This document shows, piece after piece, positions 26,030-34,515 of a stretch of DNA of 34,515 nucleotides (the stretch's first letter is position 1; the number at the start of each line of letters is the position of its first letter). The stretch spans positions 1 through 34,515 of the forward strand of contig CANPVX010000007.1 in assembly GCA_947581815.1 (NCBI GenBank), in the 5' to 3' direction. The translations under genes were made by a program, and so were the position numbers. The notes under the pieces were generated by a model. It made no database searches. It saw only the letters and a program-made list of their open reading frames with translations, and was not told the DNA's origin. This DNA is from Candidatus Indicimonas acetifermentans. GTDB taxonomy: Bacteria > Gemmatimonadota > Gemmatimonadetes > Palauibacterales > KS3-K002.

Positions 26030-27643
26030 ATGAGCGACGGGGTACAGGTTCTCGAGGCATTCCGGGTAATGACGGCGCATAAGTCGTTATCACGGGACGA
26101 TTTACATGACCTGATCCGTGATGGCCTGCTGGCGGCCCTGTCGAAGCGCTTTGGAGCCAACGTGCAGGCCGAGATTACGATCGACGAAGAAAAAGGCGAG
26201 ATCGGCATCGTCGTCCTCAAGGAGGCTGTTGAGAAGGTCGAGGATCCATCGCGAGAGGTGAGCATCGAAGAGGCCCGCTGGGACGACCCTGACTTCCAGG
26301 TCGGCGACCTGCTTGAAATTCCCATCGATTTCGCTGACTTCGGCCGGACGGCGGTGCTGGCGGCCAAGCAAAGAATCATCCAGCGCGTTCGAGAGGGCGA
26401 ACGAGATCGAATACGCGAGGAATTCAGCGATCAGATCGGCGAGCTTTTGTCCGGTGAGGTTCAGGCGATCGAGCGCGGCAAGCTCGTCGTCATGCTCAAC
26501 AAGCTTCGCGAGGCCGAAGCGATCATCCCTTGGCGTGAGCAGAACCCGAGAGAGCGGTTCCGGCAAGGCGAGCCGATTAGGGCGGTGCTGAAGAAGCTGG
26601 AGGAAACGCCGAAGGGTCCACGACTGATACTGTCGCGGGCCGATCCAGGCTTCGTTGCTTCGCTCTTCAAGCTCGAGGTTCCCGAGGTCTATCAGGGGAT
26701 CGTGAAGATAGTCGACATCGCTCGCGAAGCTGGGGGTCGGAGCAAGATCGCGGTCTCGTCGAACGACGACTCGATCGACCCGGTGGGTGCGTGCGTAGGT
26801 CTGAAAGGCTCCAGGGTCCAGGCGGTGGTTTCGGAGCTCAGCGGTGAGCGGATAGATATCGTGCCCTGGCATCCGGACCCCGAGATATACGCCAAGCGGG
26901 CGTTGGCGCCGGCGAAGGTGGCCAAGGTGATCTCGGACTCCGAGCGCAGATTGGTCACTGCCATCGTGGACGAAGACCAGCTGTCGCTGGCGATCGGTCG
27001 CAATGGGCAAAACGTGAGGCTCGCCTCCCAGCTAATCGGCTGGCAGATCGACCTCTATTCCAGCCGCGAGTGGATGGAGCGTGGAGCGGAGAGCGCGCTA
27101 TTCGCTTCGGACGACGATTACGAGACGGCGGACTTCCCGCTGCAGGAGCTCGATATATCGCCGGCCGTGCTCGCCGCCTTGGAGGCCGCAGGTTACAAGA
27201 CCTTCATGAGGATCATCAACCTCGAACGGAAGGACCTCCTGCGAATCAGCGGCATCGGTTCGGACGAAGCCGACGCTTTAATACGGCTGATCGAGGAGCT
27301 GACCATCGTCGAGGAGCAGAGCGAGCTTCCAACGGAGATGCCGGCGGATGCTGTCCCGGTGGCCTCGGGTGGGGCTCCAGATCAGCAAGGGGAGTCGCCT
27401 GAGGAAGTCGAGACCGAGGGGGAAGGCGGAGTCGAGAACGAAGAAACGCAAGAGGCCGAGGCCGAGTCCGGCGAAGCGGTCGAGCCCGTAGTCGCGGGTG
27501 GCGAGGAAGCCGCGGTCACCGCGGAAGCCAGTTCTGGGGAACCGGCCGCGGAGGCAGAGGGTGGCGGCGAGGTCCCTGCAATGCCCGAACCAGTCGGCGA
27601 GGGCGATACGGAGGCGATAGCCGGTGACGAGCGCGAGAGTTGA
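26030..27643 (+). CDS. nusA: Transcription termination/antitermination protein NusA with long acidic C-terminal tail
   Basis: S1/KH regions (DPVGACVGLKGSRVQAVVSELSGERIDIVPW; LSLAIGRNGQNVRLASQLIGWQIDL) and C-terminal HhH-like segment. Confidence 0.97.
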   Translation: MSDGVQVLEAFRVMTAHKSLSRDDLHDLIRDGLLAALSKRFGANVQAEITIDEEKGEIGIVVLKEAVEKVEDPSREVSIEEARWDDPDFQVGDLLEIPIDFADFGRTAVLAAKQRIIQRVREGERDRIREEFSDQIGELLSGEVQAIERGKLVVMLNKLREAEAIIPWREQNPRERFRQGEPIRAVLKKLEETPKGPRLILSRADPGFVASLFKLEVPEVYQGIVKIVDIAREAGGRSKIAVSSNDDSIDPVGACVGLKGSRVQAVVSELSGERIDIVPWHPDPEIYAKRALAPAKVAKVISDSERRLVTAIVDEDQLSLAIGRNGQNVRLASQLIGWQIDLYSSREWMERGAESALFASDDDYETADFPLQELDISPAVLAALEAAGYKTFMRIINLERKDLLRISGIGSDEADALIRLIEELTIVEEQSELPTEMPADAVPVASGGAPDQQGESPEEVETEGEGGVENEETQEAEAESGEAVEPVVAGGEEAAVTAEASSGEPAAEAEGGGEVPAMPEPVGEGDTEAIAGDERES

Positions 27644-27962
27644 TTCGCGGAGCGAGGAGCGCCTGCTCAGTGGCTTGGGGCTGGCCGCTCGAGCGGGGCG
27701 CGTCCGAGTCGGCATGGATGCTGTCGGTCAATCGATCAGGCGCGACGAAGCGAAAGCGATCGTAATAGCCGGCGATGCACCGGAGCCCGTTCGCAAGAGA
27801 GTCGAGCGGATCGTGGCGCAAAGCGGGCTCTCACATAGAGTGGTGCTCGATGGTGATCGACTTGGCCACGCGCTGGGGCGGCCGCGGGTGGTCGTCATCG
27901 CCGTGACCGATGCCGCGCTGGGCCGCCACGTGCTGGAGTTGGCGGAAGATGTTGGAAGCTAG
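27624..27962 (+). CDS. L7Ae-family ribosomal-like protein (YlxQ-like)
   Basis: LLSGLGLAARAGRVRVGMDAVGQSIRRDEAKAIVIAGDAPEPVRKRV; GTG start overlapping nusA by 20 nt; position before infB. Confidence 0.8.
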   Translation: MTSARVDSRSEERLLSGLGLAARAGRVRVGMDAVGQSIRRDEAKAIVIAGDAPEPVRKRVERIVAQSGLSHRVVLDGDRLGHALGRPRVVVIAVTDAALGRHVLELAEDVGS

Positions 27963-27981
27963 CGGATAGGGGGGTCAACCG

Positions 27982-30627
27982 TTGGCGAAATTGCGGGTTT
28001 ACGAGTTGGCCAGGGAGTTCGAGGTCAAGACGGAGGAGCTGATTCAGCTGCTCCGCGAGATGGAACTCCCTGTCCGCAGTCATATGTCGTCCCTGGACGA
28101 TGGCCAGGTGGCGCGAATACGTACGCGCCTCGAGCGGGACAAACGGCGGCCGGACAGCGCCAGCAAGGATGAGGCAGGCGGGCGTCGCCGGCGCCGTCGC
28201 CGGGTCGTGGAGACACCCATTGAACCGACCCTGCCCGTCGGCGAACCTGACGAAGCTGCAGAGATCGTCGAAGAGCCGCCGGCGGAGTTGGTTGCCAGCG
28301 CCCGAGTCGACTCACCCGCCGATTGGCGGGCGACGGCGATCGAGGAAAAGGCCGCTAAGCTATTCAAGGACCTGCCGTCGGAGCCCCCGGTCGAAGTCGA
28401 AGGCAAAGGCGATATGGAGGCGCCGGCGCCTCCGATTGACCCCTTCGCCGAGACTCCTGTGACGTTGGAGCCCACGAGCGTCGAAACGGAGCCGCTGAAG
28501 CCCGTCATCCGTAAGGACGAGATCGCGGCGCGTACAAAAGAGGCGCCGCCCGCCGCGTCGGCCGAACAGCCCCAGGCAGGAACCGTCAGGATTCAGGCCG
28601 AGGGGTACACGTTGGACGGGCACCGGCGGCGCCGCGGCCGGAAGAAGAAACGGACGCGCGTCGATCAAGATGCGGTCCAGGAGAACATCAAGAAGACCCT
28701 CGCCAAGATGGACAGCGGCAGCGGCACGACGAAGCGCCGGCGGCGCGCGTCGGCCGAGGATCGTGAGTTGGCGGAGGCCGAGGTTCAGCGGCTGGCTGAG
28801 GAGGAACGTTTAACGGTTAGAGTGGCGGAATTCCTGACGGTGGCCGAATTGGCCAACCTCATGCAGGTGCCCGCAGGCGAGATCATCACGTCGGCGTTCA
28901 AGAACCTCGGGTTGATGGTGACGATAAACCAGCGGCTGGACTTCGACCAAATCGAGTTGATCACGGAGGAGTTCGGGTTCAACACGGCCCGGGAGGAGGA
29001 ATACGGCGCCGAACTGGTCGGAGAGGTCGAGCCGATCGATCCGTCTCAGTTGGTGCCGCGGCCCCCCGTGGTCACGGTCATGGGCCACGTGGACCACGGC
29101 AAGACTTCGCTGCTCGACCAGATCCGCAAGACGAACGTCATCGCGGGCGAAGCCGGCGGAATCACGCAGCACATAGGCGCGTATCACGTCGTGGTGAACG
29201 GCGGTCGGAGCATCAGCTTCCTCGATACGCCGGGTCACGCGGCGTTCACAGCCATGCGCGCGCGCGGCGCGGACCTGACCGACATCGTCATTCTAGTGGT
29301 CGCCGCTGACGATGGCGTGATGCCTCAGACGGAAGAGGCGATAAGCCACGCCAAGAACGCGGGCAAACCAATCGTCGTCGCCGTCAACAAGATCGATCTC
29401 CCTGCGGCCAATCCAACGAAGGTGAAGCAGGAGCTTCTCGAGCACGAGGTCGTAGTCGAGGAATTCGGCGGCGAAGTTCTGTCGTCCGAGATATCAGCGA
29501 AGTCGGGTGAGGGTATGGACGACTTGCTCGAAAAAGTTCTGTTGCAGGCCGAGCTGCTGGAGCTGAGGGCGGATCCTAACCAGCCGGCTCGGGGCACGGT
29601 CGTCGAGGCCGAGCTCGACAAAGGGAAGGGGGCGGTGGCGACGGTGCTCATCACTGACGGAACACTTCGGGTCGGCGACGGCTTCGTCGCGGGAGTCTAC
29701 TCAGGTCGAGTCCGGGCGTTGCTCGACGAGCGCGGCAACACGGTGACGTCCGCGGGACCGGGTACACCCGTTCGGGTCCTCGGCTTCGAGGGAGTTGCGC
29801 AGGCGGGCGAGAGCATGATCGTTCTCGACTACGAGCGCGCCCGCGAGATAACCGCTAAGCGGCAGCAGATCGAGCGCGAGAGGGATATCCGGCGCAAGAG
29901 TAAGGCAGTCCGGCTCGAGGATGTCTTCGAGCAAGTGCAGGCAGGCGCAAGTGCCCAGCTTAACCTGATCATGAAGGGCGATACCGACGGTTCAGTCCAA
30001 GCGCTCTCCGACGAGCTCGAGCGGCTTTCCACCGACGAAGTCGAAGTCAAAGTGATTCACCGCGGGGTTGGAGCCGTTAACGGGAGCGACGTGCTCTTGG
30101 CCCAGGCGACAGGGGCGATCATCATCGGATTCCACGTGCGACCGGAGCCCAAGGCACGAGCGCTCGCGGAGCGGGAAGGCGTCGACATCCGAACTTACCG
30201 TGTGATCTACGAAGCCGCTGAAGAAGTCCGGTCGGCGCTAGAGGGTCTGCTGGCTCCCGAAGAGAGAGAGGTCATTCTCGGCGCGGCAGACATCAGGGAG
30301 CTGTTCAAGGTGCCCAAGGTCGGGACGGTGGCTGGGTGCTACGTTACGGAGGGCGTCATCGGGAGAAATGCTCGGATCCGCGTGCTTCGCGAGCACGTCG
30401 TAGTGTACGAAGGAAAGCTGGCGAGCCTCAGGCGCTTCAAGGACGACGTCAAGGAAGTAAAGTCCGGCTTCGAGTGCGGTATGGCGGTCGAGAACTACAA
30501 CGATGTGAAGGTTGGCGATGTCCTCGAGTCGTTCAAAGTCGAGCTCGTAGCTCGAACGCTCGGCGAACCGGTGACGGCGCCCGCTGGGGCCGCCGGCGAC
30601 CGAGGAGAATCCAGCGAGGATACCTAA
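27982..30627 (+). CDS. infB: Translation initiation factor IF-2
   Basis: TTG start; [63 protein letters not shown]. Confidence 0.98.
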   Translation: MAKLRVYELAREFEVKTEELIQLLREMELPVRSHMSSLDDGQVARIRTRLERDKRRPDSASKDEAGGRRRRRRRVVETPIEPTLPVGEPDEAAEIVEEPPAELVASARVDSPADWRATAIEEKAAKLFKDLPSEPPVEVEGKGDMEAPAPPIDPFAETPVTLEPTSVETEPLKPVIRKDEIAARTKEAPPAASAEQPQAGTVRIQAEGYTLDGHRRRRGRKKKRTRVDQDAVQENIKKTLAKMDSGSGTTKRRRRASAEDRELAEAEVQRLAEEERLTVRVAEFLTVAELANLMQVPAGEIITSAFKNLGLMVTINQRLDFDQIELITEEFGFNTAREEEYGAELVGEVEPIDPSQLVPRPPVVTVMGHVDHGKTSLLDQIRKTNVIAGEAGGITQHIGAYHVVVNGGRSISFLDTPGHAAFTAMRARGADLTDIVILVVAADDGVMPQTEEAISHAKNAGKPIVVAVNKIDLPAANPTKVKQELLEHEVVVEEFGGEVLSSEISAKSGEGMDDLLEKVLLQAELLELRADPNQPARGTVVEAELDKGKGAVATVLITDGTLRVGDGFVAGVYSGRVRALLDERGNTVTSAGPGTPVRVLGFEGVAQAGESMIVLDYERAREITAKRQQIERERDIRRKSKAVRLEDVFEQVQAGASAQLNLIMKGDTDGSVQALSDELERLSTDEVEVKVIHRGVGAVNGSDVLLAQATGAIIIGFHVRPEPKARALAEREGVDIRTYRVIYEAAEEVRSALEGLLAPEEREVILGAADIRELFKVPKVGTVAGCYVTEGVIGRNARIRVLREHVVVYEGKLASLRRFKDDVKEVKSGFECGMAVENYNDVKVGDVLESFKVELVARTLGEPVTAPAGAAGDRGESSEDT

Positions 30628-30701
30628 TCGGCTCCGCGTTCGCAGGCCGTTCCGATCTTGAACAGTTGCGTCTGTCTTAACCGCGAAGTACTGAGAAGCG
30701 C

Positions 30702-30983
30702 ATGGTCGTCGGGGTGATTTCTTGGGAGCTTCACCTCGAGGGCTGCAGCTCTCTCAAGCAGAAGCGAGCTATCCTCAGAAGCCTCAAGGACCGCCTGCGG
30801 GATCGCCACAAGGTATCGGTAGCGGAGACCGACCATCAAAATACCTGGCAGCGGGCCGAGCTGAGCGCCGCGATCGTGTCTTCGGATCGCCGCCAGGCTC
30901 AAGCGCTATTGGATCGCGTCGACGCCTTCGTGGCCTCCGACGCGGGCGTCCGCATCGTCGATAGCGCCGTCATCTTCTACTAA
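30702..30983 (+). CDS. DUF503 (YlxP-like) protein
   Basis: MVVGVISWELHLEGCSSLKQKRAILRSLKDRLRDRHKVSVAETDHQNTWQRAELS; conserved position between infB and rbfA. Confidence 0.9.
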   Translation: MVVGVISWELHLEGCSSLKQKRAILRSLKDRLRDRHKVSVAETDHQNTWQRAELSAAIVSSDRRQAQALLDRVDAFVASDAGVRIVDSAVIFY

Positions 30984-31061
30984 GGGTCGTGCTACGGACC
31001 GAATTGCCAGCTCCTATTGGCCTGTTTTCGGTCCTGGGCGCAGCTCCTGTCAATCGATCTC

Positions 31062-31442
31062 ATGGGTAGACAGTATCCGCGCACGCAGAGAGTCAGGAAG
31101 CTTCTGAAAGAGGAGATCTCGCGCTTGATGCTGCGCGAAGTGAAAGACGTCCGCATCGAAGGCGTGATCGTAAGCGACGTCGAGGTCAGCGCCGACCTCA
31201 AACACGCCAGCGTCTACGTGCACGTCACGGCAGCCGAGAAAGACAAAAGCGACGTTCTGGATGGCCTGACCTCGGCCGCGGGCTTCATTCGATCCAGGCT
31301 CGGCCGAGAGCTCCGACTTTTTCGCATCCCCGAGCTCCGTTTCGTCATCGATCGCACGCAAGAGAAGGCCGCTCGAATCTCTCAACTGCTCCAGGAAATT
31401 CGTGAAGCAGGCAGCTCGGCCGACGAGGAAGAGAGTGAATGA
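31062..31442 (+). CDS. rbfA: Ribosome-binding factor A
   Basis: QYPRTQRVRKLLKEEISRLMLREVKDVRIEGVIVSDVEVSADLKHASVYV; ATG 31062 preferred to TTG 31017. Confidence 0.93.
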   Translation: MGRQYPRTQRVRKLLKEEISRLMLREVKDVRIEGVIVSDVEVSADLKHASVYVHVTAAEKDKSDVLDGLTSAAGFIRSRLGRELRLFRIPELRFVIDRTQEKAARISQLLQEIREAGSSADEEESE

Positions 31443-32313
31443 CTTGACTGGGCTGCTACTCATCGACAAGCCCGAGGGGCCAACATCGCACGATATGGTG
31501 AAGCTCGCCCGCAAGACGATGAGGCTCTCGCGCGTGGGCCACACCGGAACTCTCGACCCCTTCGCGAGCGGCTTGCTCGTCCTTTGCCTCGGTTGGGCCA
31601 CTCGTCTCGCGGAGTACATCACCCCGCTACCTAAGATGTATCGCGGTGTCATCCGGCTGGGTGTAGGAACCGATACGGATGATTGCACAGGCACCGTGAT
31701 CTCCGAGAATCACGAGTGGCGCCAGCTGCGCGAAGAGGTGGTGCGCGCCGCTTTGGAGTCCATGGTCGGCGAGATGCTGCAGCGACCGCCTGCCTATTCA
31801 GCCAAGAAGGTGGCCGGCCGGCGAGCCTATACCATCGCGCGGCGTGGCTCCACTCCCCAGCTTCACCACGAACGGGTCACGCTATATCGTGCGAGCGTGA
31901 CCGAAGTAGCGCTTCCCGATGTGAGCTTCGAGATCGAGTGCTCGCGCGGAACATACATCCGCTCCGTGGCACGCGACTTCGGTGATAAGCTCGGTGTCGG
32001 CGCTCACCTGGCAAAGCTTCGGCGCCTGCGTGTCGGGGAATTCTCGGTGGACGCGGCGCTCCTCCTTTCGTCGGATGTGGATGAAGCCGACGCGCTGGCC
32101 CGACTCATCGAACCGGAGGCTGCGGTCGGACACCTCGAGCGCATCGATTTGGACACGGGCGCCTTCGACGCGTTCGGCCACGGCCGGCCGCTTCCTTATG
32201 AGGTAGGCGGCGGCGCAGGCCCGGTCGCTGTGTTTATCGACGGGAGGCTGGCCGCGATCGGCGAGGCCCGGGCGGGCAGTCTGTGGCCCAAGAAGGTCTT
32301 GGTCGGCGCGTGA
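31435..32313 (+). CDS. truB: tRNA pseudouridine(55) synthase
   Basis: GLLLIDKPEGPTSHDMVKLARKTMRLSRVGHTGTLDPFASGLLVLCLG; likely GTG start 31435 overlapping rbfA. Confidence 0.95.
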   Translation: MNDLTGLLLIDKPEGPTSHDMVKLARKTMRLSRVGHTGTLDPFASGLLVLCLGWATRLAEYITPLPKMYRGVIRLGVGTDTDDCTGTVISENHEWRQLREEVVRAALESMVGEMLQRPPAYSAKKVAGRRAYTIARRGSTPQLHHERVTLYRASVTEVALPDVSFEIECSRGTYIRSVARDFGDKLGVGAHLAKLRRLRVGEFSVDAALLLSSDVDEADALARLIEPEAAVGHLERIDLDTGAFDAFGHGRPLPYEVGGGAGPVAVFIDGRLAAIGEARAGSLWPKKVLVGA

Positions 32314-33245
32314 GCGGCCATGCGGGGGATTCGGCCAGGCTTCCGCCTCGGGCGGAGGGTGCGGCCATCACCGTCGGCACCTTTGACGGTGTGCACAGGG
32401 GCCACTTCGCCGTCTTGCGGCGTCTCTGCGAGTCGGCGGCGGAGCACGGCTTGCTCAGCGTGCTCGTCACCTTCGATCCGCACCCTTTGAAGATCACCCA
32501 ACCTGAAGCAGCGCCGCACTTGCTCACCACACCGAACGAGAAGAAGGAAATCCTCACGGTCTCCGGGCTCGACTATGCCGTCTTCCTCGCCTTCACGCGA
32601 TCGCTGTCGCTCTATCTCCCTGAAGAGTTCGTGAAGGATGTTTTGATCGCGCGCTTCAAGCTGAGGCGGCTGGTGATCGGCTATGATCACGGGTTTGGGC
32701 GCGGGAGGAGCGGCGACGCGGAGACGGTGAGGGAGATCTGCACGAAGTACGGTGTGGACGTCGAAGTGGTCGGCCCTCAGCTGGCGGGCGAGGAGCCGAT
32801 ATCTTCGTCGCGTATCAGGACGGCGCTGGCCGCTGGAGATGTAGAGGCGGCGAGAGAAGGCCTCGGTCGTCCGTACTCTCTGGCCGGCGTTGTCGTCCAC
32901 GGCGAAGGGCGGGGTCGCGACCTCGGTTTCGCTACCGCCAACCTCACCGTGGATGGCGGTGACAAGCTGCTCCCTAAGGAGGGGATTTACGCGGTCCACG
33001 CGTCAACGCGGGCGCACCAGGGGCAGGGACTGCTCCACCTGGGCCCGCGCCCGACCTTCCGGGGCTCGCCTCCCTCGATCGAGCTCCACTTGCTGGATTT
33101 CGACGGGGATCTGTACGGAGAGCCCGTGAGGGTCGAGTTCTTGACCCGGCTCAGGGATGTAAGGCCGTTCGCCTCTGCGGGGGAGCTGGTGGAGCAGATG
33201 AGGCGGGATCGGGACGCCGCGGTCGAGTTCTTCGGCAAACCTTGA
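32310..33245 (+). CDS. ribF: Bifunctional riboflavin kinase/FAD synthetase
   Basis: AITVGTFDGVHRGHFAVLRRL; VIGYDHGFGRGRSGD; SSSRIRTALAAGDVEAA; likely GTG 32310 overlapping truB stop. Confidence 0.93.
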   Translation: MSGHAGDSARLPPRAEGAAITVGTFDGVHRGHFAVLRRLCESAAEHGLLSVLVTFDPHPLKITQPEAAPHLLTTPNEKKEILTVSGLDYAVFLAFTRSLSLYLPEEFVKDVLIARFKLRRLVIGYDHGFGRGRSGDAETVREICTKYGVDVEVVGPQLAGEEPISSSRIRTALAAGDVEAAREGLGRPYSLAGVVVHGEGRGRDLGFATANLTVDGGDKLLPKEGIYAVHASTRAHQGQGLLHLGPRPTFRGSPPSIELHLLDFDGDLYGEPVRVEFLTRLRDVRPFASAGELVEQMRRDRDAAVEFFGKP

Positions 33246-33257
33246 CCGCCTTTACAG

Positions 33258-33353
33258 GAGCTGGGGGTTGGCATAGGTTTCCCAGCTGTTTGGAAAAGCG
33301 GAAGATAGATATAGGAGAGTGGACGAGGTGGGCACGTCCGCCGAGAGACAGGT
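33258..33353 (+). promoter_or_regulatory. Candidate structured rpsO leader (two hairpins)
   Basis: AGCTGGG (33259-33265)/CCCAGCT (33281-33287) and GTGGACG (33319-33325)/CGTCCGC (33335-33341), the latter just upstream of rpsO ATG. Confidence 0.4.
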
Positions 33354-33623
33354 ATGGTAATCACAGCTGAAGAGCGCGAGAGCATAATAACGAAGCATCA
33401 AAAGCATGCCAGTGACCGGGGTTCATCGCCGGTACAGGTGGCCATGCTCACCCGTCGCATCGCGGATCTTACCGAGCACCTGCGGGAGCACCCCAAGGAT
33501 CATCACAGCCGAATGGGGCTTCTGAAGTGGGTGGGGAAGCGGCGGCGCTTGCTGCGCTACCTCAACCGAACTGACCCTGAGGCTTACCGGCGTCTAACAG
33601 CAGATTTGGGTCTGCGAGCCTAA
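33354..33623 (+). CDS. rpsO: 30S ribosomal protein S15
   Basis: [48 protein letters not shown]. Confidence 0.98.
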   Translation: MVITAEERESIITKHQKHASDRGSSPVQVAMLTRRIADLTEHLREHPKDHHSRMGLLKWVGKRRRLLRYLNRTDPEAYRRLTADLGLRA

Positions 33624-33630
33624 GCAAGAA

Positions 33631-33662
33631 ACCCCCGACGAGACTCAGTCGGGGGTCTTTCC
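33631..33662 (+). terminator. Intrinsic terminator between rpsO and pnp
   Basis: ACCCCCGAC-GAGACTCA-GTCGGGGGT followed by a T-rich stretch (ctttcctt). Confidence 0.85.
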
Positions 33663-33709
33663 TTGTGCGGCCTCTTTGTTTTTAATGAGCACATTGCAAT
33701 AGGAAGATT

Positions 33710-34515
33710 ATGGCAACACTAATCGAGCGGAAATTTGCTGGCCGGCAGCTGATCCTGGAATCGGGGCGGATGGCGCGTCAGGCGGACGGAGCCGTGATGG
33801 TGCAGTTTGGCGAGTCCGTCGTCCTCGTAACGGTAGTCGGCGAGGACAAACCGAAAGCGCTCCCCTTCTTCCCCTTGACCGTCGAGTACCGGGAGAAGAG
33901 CTACGCGGCGGGAAAGATACCGGGCGGGTTTTTCAAAAGGGAAGGCCGCCCGGGCGAAAAGGAGATTCTATCGGCGCGGCAGATCGACCGTTCCATCCGG
34001 CCGCTGTTCCCCGAAGGTTTCATGCACGAAGTGCAGGTCGTCGTGTCCATTCTGGCAGCCGACCAGGAGAACGACGCGGACATCTTGGGGTTGCTGGGAG
34101 CTTCCGCCGCCCTGAACATCTCTGGCGTCCCCTTCGCGGGGCCGATCGCCGCCGTTCGCGTGGGCCGGTTGGACGGAGAATGGGTTCTCAATCCTACCTT
34201 CCAGCAGCTGGAGTTCTCTGACGTCGATGTCGTCGTTGCCGGCTCCGAGACATCGATCGTGATGGTAGAAGGCGGAGCGCTGGAGATCCCTGAGGACGAG
34301 CTCCTTCAGGGGCTCGAGTTCGCTCACGACGGCATCCGCGAACTGATCGAGATCCAGAACGAGCTGATCGAAGCAGTCGCCAAACCAAAGATGGAATGGC
34401 AGCCGCCGGAGCTCGATGAGCGGATCGTGGCCCGGGTCCCCGAGCTCGCCGGTGAGCGCGTCGAAGAGTCGCTGAAGCTAGAGAGCAAGGAAGAGCGCAA
34501 TCAAGCTTTGTCCGC
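33710..34515 (+). CDS. pnp: Polyribonucleotide nucleotidyltransferase (3' truncated by window)
   Basis: FAGRQLILESGRMARQADGAVMVQFGESVVLVTVVGEDKPK...FPLTVEYREKSYAAGKIPGGFFKREGRPGEKEILSARQIDRSIRPLFP; SD AGGAAG upstream of ATG 33710. Confidence 0.96.
   Translation, partial: MATLIERKFAGRQLILESGRMARQADGAVMVQFGESVVLVTVVGEDKPKALPFFPLTVEYREKSYAAGKIPGGFFKREGRPGEKEILSARQIDRSIRPLFPEGFMHEVQVVVSILAADQENDADILGLLGASAALNISGVPFAGPIAAVRVGRLDGEWVLNPTFQQLEFSDVDVVVAGSETSIVMVEGGALEIPEDELLQGLEFAHDGIRELIEIQNELIEAVAKPKMEWQPPELDERIVARVPELAGERVEESLKLESKEERNQALS

Noticed and set aside
26102-27010. 302-aa minus-strand ORF opposite nusA
   Set aside because: Shadow ORF opposite conserved nusA coding sequence.
30984-31061. 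8-bp direct repeat CAGCTCCT upstream of rbfA
   Set aside because: Short and without associated structure; likely chance.
33676-33709. Possible pnp promoter after the rpsO terminator
   Set aside because: AT-rich stretch with TTGTTT but no convincing -10 at proper spacing; pnp may be expressed by read-through.
1-34515. CRISPR arrays, transposons, toxin-antitoxin, phage or defence genes
   Set aside because: None of the ORFs or repeats fit; the window is mostly conserved housekeeping operons.

Overview
Gene-dense, GC-rich chromosomal window. The conserved gene order and protein style suggest Gemmatimonadota or a relative, but this is inference only. It carries a translation and envelope core: rpsB(end)-tsf-pyrH-frr-uppS-cdsA-dxr-rseP, then a minus-strand block (WalJ/YycJ-like MBL hydrolase, alternative GlmU-like protein, ManC, Roadblock/LC7), a small lipoprotein, serS-histidine kinase-pcrA/uvrD, gatC-gatA-gatB, a secreted zinc-dependent phospholipase C-like protein and a small membrane-protein locus. 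These are followed by a minus-strand EIIA/PII-like/CPA antiporter/DUF948-like/YtxH-like operon, then murA-pgeF and rimP-nusA-L7Ae-infB-DUF503-rbfA-truB-ribF-rpsO-pnp(start). No CRISPR array, transposase, rRNA or intact tRNA was seen. Main points for follow-up: (1) a promoter followed at once by two tandem terminator-like hairpins, a third hairpin and a possible 21-aa leader ORF upstream of rimP; (2) MurA with Asp in place of the usual catalytic Cys, predicting fosfomycin insensitivity; (3) a compact EIIA + PII-like + cation/proton antiporter operon; (4) a degenerate tRNA-Asp-like fragment next to 11-bp-period direct repeats beside an atypical membrane-protein gene, possibly an integration scar; (5) a (GGGGGC)n G4-prone tract between gatC and gatA. 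All calls come from reading the sequence and supplied ORFs; no searches were run.
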